From Cellulophaga baltica (lineage in GTDB: Bacteria > Bacteroidota > Bacteroidia > Flavobacteriales > Flavobacteriaceae), in contig NZ_FNBD01000008.1 of assembly GCF_900102165.1 (NCBI RefSeq), positions 1 through 64,000 on the forward strand: a DNA stretch of 64,000 nucleotides, given 5' to 3'. This document shows, one piece after another, positions 53,962 through 62,939 of this stretch (its first letter is position 1; each line of letters starts with the position of its first letter). Both the position numbers and the translations under genes were made by a program. The notes beneath the pieces were generated by a model, which saw only the letters and a list, made by a program, of their open reading frames with translations, made no database searches and was not told the origin of the DNA.

Positions 53962-54678
53962 ATGAAAAAAAGACTTGGAATCATATCGTTTTTTGTAGCC
54001 ATCTTTATAGCGTTCATCGTTATTTGGAATTATAGCTATCAAGTAGGTTTAGAAGAAGCCTACACTCCTGTCATTGAAACTCCTACAGGGAACTTCATTC
54101 CATCAGAAAGTGGCGCTTTTAGACGGTTTGATGATGCAGGCCTAGATTATTTTAATATGCCTGTTGATGAAGATCACCAACGATCATTAGCTACTTACTA
54201 CAACCATAGAGCGTATCCCGGTGCACCTCCAAGCATTCCTCACCCTGTTGCTAAAGAACGTAGCTTTGGAGGTAATACTTGTATTCAATGTCATCAAAAT
54301 GGAGGGTTTGTAGCCAAGTTTGATGCGTATGCTCCCATTACTCCGCATCCAGAAATGGTAAACTGCCGGCAATGTCATGTAACAAAAAACACCAATACCA
54401 CTTTCAAAGATTTTAACTTTTCTAAGCCAAAACCTCCTGAAGTGGGTCTAGGAGCAAATAATGCTTTAGTTGGGAGTCCGCCAATGATTCCTCATCAACT
54501 ACAAATGCGAGAAAGTTGTATTTCATGTCATGGAGGACCTAGTGCTCCAAAAGAAATAATAGTATCTCACCCTGAACGGATAAATTGCAGACAATGCCAT
54601 TTACCAAAGACCAATGCGCAACCAAATGTGGACACCAGTACATTTCTAAGACAATTTGATCAATTAAATGAAAAATAG
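53962..54678 (+). CDS. Tetraheme NapB-like cytochrome c
   Basis: A 238-residue membrane-anchored or secreted cytochrome with an N-terminal hydrophobic helix (7-22). Four CxxCH motifs lie at residues 107-111, 135-139, 186-190 and 209-213. They form two similar units, each with a CxxCH, then pHPE and NCRQCH, and each preceded by a PP-x-IPH segment, so the diheme NapB pattern seems duplicated. NapB from other bacteria has two hemes and passes electrons to NapA. The gene is next to napA (3-base gap) and overlaps the following cytochrome gene by 11 bases. Confidence 0.8.
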   Translation: MKKRLGIISFFVAIFIAFIVIWNYSYQVGLEEAYTPVIETPTGNFIPSESGAFRRFDDAGLDYFNMPVDEDHQRSLATYYNHRAYPGAPPSIPHPVAKERSFGGNTCIQCHQNGGFVAKFDAYAPITPHPEMVNCRQCHVTKNTNTTFKDFNFSKPKPPEVGLGANNALVGSPPMIPHQLQMRESCISCHGGPSAPKEIIVSHPERINCRQCHLPKTNAQPNVDTSTFLRQFDQLNEK

Positions 54679-55297
54679 AACGCTAATATATTACGTAGTA
54701 TTACTTCTAGGAATATCCTTATTCTCTTGCAAAGAAAAAGACGGGTATCACTCCATATCGGACAAGATAGAAGGAGAAAGTAGACCTTATCACGGCAACC
54801 TTAGTTCTGAAGATTTGCTTATGGATACAGAACTCATACAAATAACCGAAGGAGAATTTACATTTCTTATTCCAGAACGAAAAGGACAGATAAAATCTTT
54901 TGCCTGTATCGAATGTCATAGCAAACCCGTTTCGCAAATGAAAGGAACAACCGCTCAAAAAGCGCATTGGGACATCACATTAAATCACGCCAATAGTGAT
55001 GCGATGGATTGTGCTACATGCCATAACGGGGAAGACATGAATAGCTTAAATACCCTAACAGGTAAGAATATAGATTTCAACCTAAGTTATAAACTCTGTG
55101 CACAATGTCACTCAAGTCAATTTGAGGATTGGAAAGGTGGTGCACATGGTAAAAAAGTAGCGGGCTGGGCTCCTCCAAGAGCATCAAACACTTGTGTCAA
55201 CTGCCATAATCCTCACAGTCCAAGCTTTGAAACAAGATGGCCCGTGCAATACAATACTCAAAAAGGAATAGAACGTAAAGAAGGTTTAGATCACTAA
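54668..55297 (+). CDS. Tetraheme cytochrome c lipoprotein
   Basis: A 209-residue predicted lipoprotein (lipobox LFSC, C21) with four CxxCH motifs at 80-84, 115-119, 144-148 and 176-180. The spacing is uneven and there is no CxxCK site. It resembles NrfH/NapC-like or multiheme electron carriers, but lacks a membrane helix other than the signal. It probably bridges the quinol-oxidising NrfC/D module and the NapB-like cytochrome. Location: membrane-attached, facing the periplasm, inferred from the lipobox. Confidence 0.78.
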   Translation: MKNRTLIYYVVLLLGISLFSCKEKDGYHSISDKIEGESRPYHGNLSSEDLLMDTELIQITEGEFTFLIPERKGQIKSFACIECHSKPVSQMKGTTAQKAHWDITLNHANSDAMDCATCHNGEDMNSLNTLTGKNIDFNLSYKLCAQCHSSQFEDWKGGAHGKKVAGWAPPRASNTCVNCHNPHSPSFETRWPVQYNTQKGIERKEGLDH

Positions 55298-55307
55298 AAA
55301 TAAAGGT

Positions 55308-56438
55308 ATGAGCGAAAATAAAAAATGGTACTCTTTAGATTTAGGTCTAAATAAAACTAAAAAATCTTCTGGAACTTGTGGTTGTGGTAATGCAGAAGGT
55401 AGTTGTAGCAGCACACCTAAAAAAGAAGAAGAGTTAAGTCCTGATGAATTTTACGAAGCAGCGATCAACGCTTCTATCGGAGAAGAAAGACATAAAGATG
55501 GTTTTGATCAAGTCTTTGATGTAAAAATGGACCGTAGAAGTGCTTTTCGGAAACTTACCGCTAGCCTGCTTATTGGAGCTGGCGCCGTAAGTACTTCTTG
55601 CAGCGTAACTACCGGTGACAAAAGCAAAGAAAAAGCACAGATTGATTGGGAAGAGCAGTTTAAAGGAAACTATAAGCTGATGACTGATGAAGAAAAGCAA
55701 GGGACAATAGAACGTTTAATGCGCTCTTACGAATTAAGAACAGATAAAAACATAAGCATGACCGCAGAAAATGCGGCCGAAGATGTACTTTTTGGATATG
55801 CTTTTAATATTTCTAAATGTCAGGGCTACATGAATTGTGTAAGCGCTTGTGTGGAAGAAAATAATCAAGATCGCAACTCTGAAATGCAATACATCCGTAT
55901 TCATGAAATGAAAGACGGAGAAGGTTTTAAGTTTGATAAAGCAGACGATAATTACTACCATGAGGTCCCTGCCGAAGGTCATTTTTATATGGGAACGCAA
56001 TGTTTTCATTGTGACAACCCTCCTTGTGTAGAAGTTTGTCCTGTACAAGCCACTTGGAAAGAAGAAGATGGTCTTGTGGTTATTGATTATGACTGGTGTG
56101 TAGGCTGTAGGTATTGTATGGCAGCTTGTCCATATGATGGGAGAAGATTTAATTGGAGTAAACCAGAGGTTCCAGAGAATGAGGTAAACAAAAATCAGCA
56201 TTACCTAGGAAACAGAATGCGTAAAAAAGGGGTTATGGAAAAATGTACCTTCTGTGTGCAACGTACGCGTAAAGGTAAAAACCCAGCCTGTGTAGAGGCG
56301 TGCCCAACAGGCGCTAGAATTTTCGGAAATCTTTTAGATCCCAAGAGTACCATACGATGGGTCTTAGAAAATAAAAAAGTCTTTAGACTTAAAGAAGATT
56401 TAGGAACAGAACCCAAGTTCTGGTACTTCATGGACTAA
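55308..56438 (+). CDS. Four-cluster ferredoxin-like subunit (NrfC/PsrB type) with extended Tat region
   Basis: A 376-residue iron-sulfur protein. Residues 1-75 form a charged extension with a small cysteine group (C24, C26, C33). A Tat-like motif DRRSAFRK follows, with a hydrophobic core and a lipobox-type C98, so a Tat lipoprotein is possible. Four iron-sulfur motifs follow: I C-x5-C-x3-C, II CFHCDNPPCVEVCP, III CVGCRYCMAACP, IV CTFC...ACVEAC. In motif I the second cysteine is replaced by tyrosine (CQGYMNC), so that cluster is probably altered. It pairs with the NrfD-like membrane protein downstream. Confidence 0.83.
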   Translation: MSENKKWYSLDLGLNKTKKSSGTCGCGNAEGSCSSTPKKEEELSPDEFYEAAINASIGEERHKDGFDQVFDVKMDRRSAFRKLTASLLIGAGAVSTSCSVTTGDKSKEKAQIDWEEQFKGNYKLMTDEEKQGTIERLMRSYELRTDKNISMTAENAAEDVLFGYAFNISKCQGYMNCVSACVEENNQDRNSEMQYIRIHEMKDGEGFKFDKADDNYYHEVPAEGHFYMGTQCFHCDNPPCVEVCPVQATWKEEDGLVVIDYDWCVGCRYCMAACPYDGRRFNWSKPEVPENEVNKNQHYLGNRMRKKGVMEKCTFCVQRTRKGKNPACVEACPTGARIFGNLLDPKSTIRWVLENKKVFRLKEDLGTEPKFWYFMD

Positions 56439-56528
56439 TACAAAGCAGGTTAACAACAGAAAATATATAAATCGTAGTGCTCAGAATAACAATTGATTCT
56501 TAGGCAAATTGATTTTAAATAGCATATA

Positions 56529-57764
56529 ATGGGAATATTTAAAGTATTTAAAAGTTTAGTAATCGATAGTTTAGATACTATTACTAAAGGATCTGCTAAG
56601 TACCATCTTTGGATGGGGTTCTTAACACTCGTAATGCTAATAGGCATGTATTGTTATTCCATTCAACTAGAAGAAGGGCTGAGCGCTACAGGAATGTCTG
56701 ATCGTGTGAGTTGGGGGCTCTACATCTCTAACTTTACGTTTTTGGTAGGTGTTGCGGCAGCTGCCGTCATGTTAGTGATGCCAACTTATGTATTGAAAGA
56801 TATCGATTTTAAACAAGCTGTATTAATTGGAGAAGGACTAGCGGTCGCCGCTTTAATAATGTGTTTAGCTTTTGTCGTTGCAGATATGGGCGGACCTTCC
56901 GTACTATGGCACATGATTCCTGGAATAGGTGTTTTTAACTTCCCCAATTCCATGCTAACTTGGGATGTTATCGTGTTAAATGGATACCTTTTCATTAATA
57001 TCAGTATCCCATTTTACATCCTGTTTAAACACTATCAAAATAAAGAAGCAAAGAAAAGTGTTTATGTACCCGGAGCCATTCTATCTGTATTTTGGGCTGT
57101 AGGCATACATTTAGTAACTGCTTTTTTATACCAAGGATTACAAGCACGTCCTTTTTGGAATAATGCGTTATTAGGCCCTCGTTTTTTAGCGTCAGCATTT
57201 GCTGCTGGCCCCGCTTTAATCATTTTAGTACTAGCAGTAATACGTACATTTACTGCTTTTAAAATAGAAGATAAAACCATCAAAAAAATAGCAATGATTG
57301 TTACTGTGGCTGCACAGATAAACCTAATAATGCTTGTTTCTGAGCTATTTAAAGAGTTTTATGCGCCCACGCACCATAGTGAAAGTGCTTATTATTTGTT
57401 TTTTGGCTTACACGGAAAAACAGCATTACTTCCTTGGATTTGGACAGCGATTCCTATAAACGTATTAGCTACCATAATTCTTACTTTTAATAAATTTAGA
57501 AATAACCTTAAAGTACTATATGTATGTTGTGGACTCTTATTTGTTGCCATATGGATAGAAAAAGGCTTTGGATTAATTGTTCCGGGCTTTATTCCTGGAC
57601 CTTACGGTAAAATAGTAGAATACTTACCTTCTGGAATAGAAATAGGCGTTACCATTAGTATATGGGCTTTAGGAGCCTTTGTATTTACCATCCTTGCTAA
57701 AACAGCTATTGGTATTGAATTAGGTGAGTTGCGGTATAAAGATAAGAATGCAGAAAACGTTTAA
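56529..57764 (+). CDS. NrfD/PsrC-type quinol dehydrogenase membrane subunit
   Basis: A 411-residue integral membrane protein with about ten helices. The first block, KYHLWMGFLTLVMLIGMYCY, and the motif SVLWHMIPGIGVFNFPNSML are typical of NrfD/PsrC proteins that bind menaquinol at the periplasmic side. Charged residues in helices (for example E near 270) may support proton transfer. It follows the ferredoxin gene by 90 bases and completes a route from quinol pool to nitrate. Length normal for the family. Confidence 0.86.
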   Translation: MGIFKVFKSLVIDSLDTITKGSAKYHLWMGFLTLVMLIGMYCYSIQLEEGLSATGMSDRVSWGLYISNFTFLVGVAAAAVMLVMPTYVLKDIDFKQAVLIGEGLAVAALIMCLAFVVADMGGPSVLWHMIPGIGVFNFPNSMLTWDVIVLNGYLFINISIPFYILFKHYQNKEAKKSVYVPGAILSVFWAVGIHLVTAFLYQGLQARPFWNNALLGPRFLASAFAAGPALIILVLAVIRTFTAFKIEDKTIKKIAMIVTVAAQINLIMLVSELFKEFYAPTHHSESAYYLFFGLHGKTALLPWIWTAIPINVLATIILTFNKFRNNLKVLYVCCGLLFVAIWIEKGFGLIVPGFIPGPYGKIVEYLPSGIEIGVTISIWALGAFVFTILAKTAIGIELGELRYKDKNAENV

Positions 57765-57948
57765 TTCAACTAGAGTCTCATGATAAGAATAACATCGTGG
57801 AGCTTGTAAAAAATACATTTAAATAAAGATAAAACGGAAAAAAAAAGCTTACTCGGAGCATTGAACTCATAGACAATGCTATTGCGTTAATCTAATGAGG
57901 AGTAAAGCACATATCTTAAATTAAAATTACAGATATTTGCCACTTCAA

Positions 57949-60900
57949 ATGGGAAAGAAACAAAAAGGAATTCTGAAGCGAATACTCAAAGTTTTTGCTA
58001 TACTTCTACTGCTTTTTATAAGTATTATACTATTTATAAGAAGCCAGTGGGGACAAGATATTATCGTGTCTAAAGTTGTTAATTACGTTTCTAAAAAAAC
58101 CAACACGATCGTAGAAATAGATCGGCTATTCCTGACCTTCTCAGGAAATCTTTATTTAGAAGGACTCTACCTCGAGGATGTCAAAGGAGACACACTCATC
58201 TACTCCAAGAGCTTAGAAGCTAACGTACCTTTATCACCTCTAGTTTTTGGGAATGACATTGAACTTAAATCGTTAATCTGGGATGGCGTAAAAGCGAATA
58301 TTAGTAGAGCAGAAAAGGTAGAAACTTTTAATTTCAATTTCTTACTTGAGGCTTTTGCGGCAACAGATACGGTCACAACTACACAAGCATCTGCCCCCGT
58401 AGCTTTTACAATTGGAGAAGTTTCTCTTTCCAATTTTGATGTACGATACACGGATGGGTTTTTAGGCATCGAAAGCGCTATTAAATTAGGAAAACTCCAA
58501 GTGGATATCGATGAAATGGTATTAGAATCTATGAAGTTTAAGCTTGAAAATGTAATGCTGTATGATACCGATATCACGTATAAGCAGACGAAACCGTTTC
58601 CTGAAGCTAAAGATAGTACAGCTACCCAACTACCCTACATTGCTGTTGAGAATTTTAAACTAGAACAAGTAACTGCTCAATATAATTCTATTCCAGATCA
58701 GCTCACTAGCAGTGTTAAAATTGGACAATTTAACCTAGATTTAGAGACCGCAGATTTAGCAAACAACGTATTTACTGTCAATGAATTAAAATTAAACAAT
58801 TCAACTATTAGTTTACTAACAGAAAATCAAAACTCCACCACACCAATTACGGAAAAAACCGCTACAAATAGCACAAAATTTGAATGGCCTAACTACATCG
58901 TTCAGGTGGCTAAAATAGATCTTAACCACAATAATATAAACTTGAAGGTAGGACAACCAACGATTACTCCAGGAGAATTTAACCCAAGTGACATCGCAAT
59001 TTCCAATCTGAATTTTACTACTGAAAACCTTAGCTACAAAGCAAAACAGATGAAGTTGTCTTTAAAAACTTTTTCCTTCAAAGAACAAAGTGGTTTTCAG
59101 TTAAGAAATCTAGCTTTTAACTCCAGTTTAAATGCAACATCTACCGCGGTCTCAGACCTAGAACTAAAAACAAATAGGAGTATTATTCATGGTGATGCAT
59201 CTATCAAATACAATTCCATACAAGAATTACTAGAGGCACCCGAAAACTCAGTTATCGCTGTGTCATTTCCTGAATTTATTCTAAATCTTGATGACGCCTA
59301 TTACTTTCAAACCAATTTAGCTCAAAACGAGACTATCAAAAAAGCCGCTTCAAAACCATTTACAGGGAATTTAAATGCTTCAGGATCCCTTTCAACACTT
59401 GCTACTACCATGAAACTTAATTGGGGAGAACACACGCAATTAACTGCTAAAGGAGAGCTTTACAACCTGATGAATCCAGATGCCTTATCTTTTGATTTCA
59501 AAACACTTAAAGCTACGTCTATTAGGAAAGACATTCTTACTTTTATTTCAGAAACGGACTTAGGTATATCTATTCCGAAAACCATACAATTAGACGCTAT
59601 TGCTATCGGCTCTACAGAGCACATAAAGGGAAACATAGCGCTAAAAATTCCCGAAGGAACTGCAAAAATTCTAGGTGAGTTTAGCGCCAAAAATTCAATG
59701 TCCTTTTCAGGTACATTAAGCCTGGACAATTTAAGATTAGATCAGCTACTAAAAAATAATGAATTAGGTGGCATTTCCATGACTATGGACTTGAAAGGCA
59801 GTGGCAATAGTTTAAATAGCTTAAATGCTGATCTAAGAACTAACTTCACACAATTAGATTTCAAGGATTATGATTTTTCTAACCTAAACCTATCCGGTAA
59901 AATCGTGAGAGGAAAGGGCGTTATTAACGCCGACTTTAAGGATCAAAATTTAAACCTTGAAGCAAATGCACCAATTCATCTAGACTCCATCAATTCAAAC
60001 CTAAAATTGAATCTAAACCTTATAGGTGCCGATTTGTATGCTTTAGGAATCACCCAAGAAAACATTAAGGTGGGTACTAAATTGAATGCGCGGTTTAGCG
60101 GAAACCTTACAGATTTTGAATTGAACACCTCTGTTTTAGAAAGTGTCGCAGTGTATGACAATGAACAATATCATATGGATGCGATAGATCTAAAAGCGAT
60201 CATAAACACCAACAGCTCTAAGGTAAATATTGATAGTGATTTCTTAACTGGACAATTAAATTCTAACGGTTCGCCAGAAATGGTGTATACCGCATTACAA
60301 AAGCAGTTTGAAGCATATTTTACTGATAGCACAGCCATAGATACTACAACCAACCCTATTGTTCTTTCTATGAATCTAGCTTTCAGGCCTACTCCTATTC
60401 TCACTGAAGTGTTTTTAAAAGATGTAGATAAATTAGATACCATTACTATGAAGGCTAATTTTGACGCTAGCGCTAAGAAGCTAAATGCTGTATTGTTTAT
60501 ACCTTCCGCAAGTTACAATGGCAGTACTATTGATAGCCTTAGCGTTTTAATAGAGGGCGATTCTACAGACTTAAATCTTAAAGCAGGGTTTAGCGCCCTA
60601 TCTTCCGATCCTATCTTAATTAAAAAAACGGTATTTGAAGGAACTGTAAAAAACAATGCACTGCTTACTGAATTTACATTTTTTGATGATGGTACGACCT
60701 TAGCTCATATCGCCACAGAAGTAAGATTCTCTAAAGATACAACCAAGCTTCATATTAATCCTTCTGGGCTAATTTTTAATAGAAAGAATTGGACTATTCC
60801 AGAGGATAACACCATAGCTATCGGTGAAAATATTTTGAATTTTAAAAACATAAGATTCACCAAAGAAAATCAAGAATTAAGTTTAAGTAATACTATTGAA

Positions 60901-62925
60901 GGAATTGATAGTGAACATTTTGGAATTACATTCAATAATTTCAAACTACAAACGTTCTTAAGCCTTTTAAACCCCGACGAAGCTTTAGCTTCAGGGAACA
61001 TAAATGGTAGTTTTGTCATTGAGAATCCGTTTGAAGCTAGTGGAATTATAGCCGATTTTAAAATTAACGACCTAAAAGCCCTTCAAAATCCGTTAGGAAA
61101 TCTTAAACTCAAAGCTACATCAACTAGTAATACTGCTTATGATTTTGATTTAACGCTAAAAGATGGTGGTATAGATTTAGATCTTACTGGAGATTATACC
61201 GCAGCAAAGAGTGGCGCCCAACTTAACTTAGACTTAGAGCTAAACAAAGTATCTCTTAAAAACATTGAAGCATTTTCCAAGGGAGCTATTACCAATTCGG
61301 AGGGGTTTATTTCTGGTAGCGCCAAAGTACGCGGAACAACTACCAACCCAGAATATGAAGGAGTTTTTAATTTTAAGGATGCCATCTTTAATGTTGCCGA
61401 GCTGAATTCAGTTTTCAAAATCACCGATGAAAAGCTAAAAATAAATACTAGTGGTTTGTATTTAGATAATTTTGAAATCAACGATTCTAAAGCCAATAGT
61501 TTTGTTTTAAATGGCACTGTTCTGACAGATGATTTTACAAATCCATCATTTGATTTGGGTTTAAAAGCAGATGCGTTTCAAGTTATAAACTCCACCAAGG
61601 AAGACAATGAATTGTTTTATGGCCAAGCCAGTATGGATGCGGATGTAAAGATCAATGGGTCTTTAAGTCTTCCCGTGGTAACTGGTTCCCTAAAAGTTAG
61701 AAAAATTACTGATATTACGTATGTAGTACCAGAATCGCAATTAGATGTAGAAGAACGAGATGGCGTTGTCATTTTTGTCAATCAAGAAAATCCAGATGCC
61801 ATTCTTACAAGAAATGATGAAGAAGAGACTTCTTCCCTATTTAAAGGTTACAAAGTAAATACCGTGTTGGAGATTGCTGATGATGCCATCTTCAATGTCA
61901 TTATTGATAAAAAAACAGGAGATAACCTTCAGGTTTCTGGTGATGCTGCTTTGAATTTTAGCGTGGCCTCTAATGGCACCATGAGTTTATCGGGTAGGTA
62001 CGAATTAAAAGATGGCCATTATGAAACAAGCCTATATAATTTAGTAAAACGAAAATTTGATATTAAGCCCGGTAGTACCATTACTTGGTTAGGGAGCCCT
62101 ACTGATGCAAAACTAGATGTTACTGCCATTTATAATGTAGAAGCTTCTGCAAGCCCTTTAATGTCTAGCGTAACCTCTAGTGAAGACGCTAGTGTTACCT
62201 CAAAATACCAACAAGTACTTCCATTTATGGTGTATTTAAATGTAGATGGGCAATTGCTAACACCGGAGATTTCTTTTAATTTAGACATGCCAGAAGATTC
62301 GCAAGGTTCGCTAAGTGGTGCTGTATACAGCCAAGTACAACAGCTTAACGACCAAGAATCGGAATTAAACAAACAAGTATTCTCGTTACTAACCTTAAAT
62401 AGATTTTTCCCTACCGCAGGAAGTGACGGTAGTAGCGGTGGTACAGCTACCATTGCACGTAACAATGTAAATAAGGTGCTTTCAGGACAACTAAACACCT
62501 TTTCTAATAAACTCCTAGGGAATACAGGTTTTGACCTCGATTTTGATTTGGATAGTTTCACTGATTATCAAGGTGATAGTCCCCAAGATAGGACCCAATT
62601 AAATATCAACGCTCAGAAAAAACTTTTTGATAATAGACTAATTGTAACCGCAGGAAGTGCCGTAGATGTAGAAGGTAGCGCCCAAGCAGGACAAAGTGAG
62701 ACGCCAATTATTGGTAATGTAAGCTTAGAGTACTTACTGTCTGAAGACGGTAGATACCGATTAAAGGGGTTTCGTAAAAATGAATATCAAAATGTAATTG
62801 ACGGGCAGCTTATTGTTACAGGAGTCGCTTTAATCTTTAATAGAGAGTTTAACAGTTTTAGTGAGCTATTCAATCCTTTGAAAAAAGATACGGAAGAAAA
62901 GAAAATTACGAAAGAAAATAAATAA
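57949..62925 (+). CDS. tamB: TamB-type translocation and assembly protein (DUF490)
   Basis: A 1658-residue protein of the TamB/AsmA-like family that links inner and outer membranes and helps outer-membrane biogenesis. The N-terminal signal-anchor (KRILKVFAILLLLFISIILF) precedes a long array of beta-strand repeats. The conserved DUF490 end shows YTAAKSGAQLNLDLELNK, VPESQLDVEERDGVVIFVN and the last FSKLLGNTGFDLDFDLD-like segments. The frame opens with TTG at 57937, but ATG 57949 fits the anchor better. It is followed by the tamL gene, 14 bases downstream, as in other Bacteroidota. Confidence 0.88.
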   Translation: MGKKQKGILKRILKVFAILLLLFISIILFIRSQWGQDIIVSKVVNYVSKKTNTIVEIDRLFLTFSGNLYLEGLYLEDVKGDTLIYSKSLEANVPLSPLVFGNDIELKSLIWDGVKANISRAEKVETFNFNFLLEAFAATDTVTTTQASAPVAFTIGEVSLSNFDVRYTDGFLGIESAIKLGKLQVDIDEMVLESMKFKLENVMLYDTDITYKQTKPFPEAKDSTATQLPYIAVENFKLEQVTAQYNSIPDQLTSSVKIGQFNLDLETADLANNVFTVNELKLNNSTISLLTENQNSTTPITEKTATNSTKFEWPNYIVQVAKIDLNHNNINLKVGQPTITPGEFNPSDIAISNLNFTTENLSYKAKQMKLSLKTFSFKEQSGFQLRNLAFNSSLNATSTAVSDLELKTNRSIIHGDASIKYNSIQELLEAPENSVIAVSFPEFILNLDDAYYFQTNLAQNETIKKAASKPFTGNLNASGSLSTLATTMKLNWGEHTQLTAKGELYNLMNPDALSFDFKTLKATSIRKDILTFISETDLGISIPKTIQLDAIAIGSTEHIKGNIALKIPEGTAKILGEFSAKNSMSFSGTLSLDNLRLDQLLKNNELGGISMTMDLKGSGNSLNSLNADLRTNFTQLDFKDYDFSNLNLSGKIVRGKGVINADFKDQNLNLEANAPIHLDSINSNLKLNLNLIGADLYALGITQENIKVGTKLNARFSGNLTDFELNTSVLESVAVYDNEQYHMDAIDLKAIINTNSSKVNIDSDFLTGQLNSNGSPEMVYTALQKQFEAYFTDSTAIDTTTNPIVLSMNLAFRPTPILTEVFLKDVDKLDTITMKANFDASAKKLNAVLFIPSASYNGSTIDSLSVLIEGDSTDLNLKAGFSALSSDPILIKKTVFEGTVKNNALLTEFTFFDDGTTLAHIATEVRFSKDTTKLHINPSGLIFNRKNWTIPEDNTIAIGENILNFKNIRFTKENQELSLSNTIEGIDSEHFGITFNNFKLQTFLSLLNPDEALASGNINGSFVIENPFEASGIIADFKINDLKALQNPLGNLKLKATSTSNTAYDFDLTLKDGGIDLDLTGDYTAAKSGAQLNLDLELNKVSLKNIEAFSKGAITNSEGFISGSAKVRGTTTNPEYEGVFNFKDAIFNVAELNSVFKITDEKLKINTSGLYLDNFEINDSKANSFVLNGTVLTDDFTNPSFDLGLKADAFQVINSTKEDNELFYGQASMDADVKINGSLSLPVVTGSLKVRKITDITYVVPESQLDVEERDGVVIFVNQENPDAILTRNDEEETSSLFKGYKVNTVLEIADDAIFNVIIDKKTGDNLQVSGDAALNFSVASNGTMSLSGRYELKDGHYETSLYNLVKRKFDIKPGSTITWLGSPTDAKLDVTAIYNVEASASPLMSSVTSSEDASVTSKYQQVLPFMVYLNVDGQLLTPEISFNLDMPEDSQGSLSGAVYSQVQQLNDQESELNKQVFSLLTLNRFFPTAGSDGSSGGTATIARNNVNKVLSGQLNTFSNKLLGNTGFDLDFDLDSFTDYQGDSPQDRTQLNINAQKKLFDNRLIVTAGSAVDVEGSAQAGQSETPIIGNVSLEYLLSEDGRYRLKGFRKNEYQNVIDGQLIVTGVALIFNREFNSFSELFNPLKKDTEEKKITKENK

Positions 62926-62939
62926 AACCAATCATCCCA

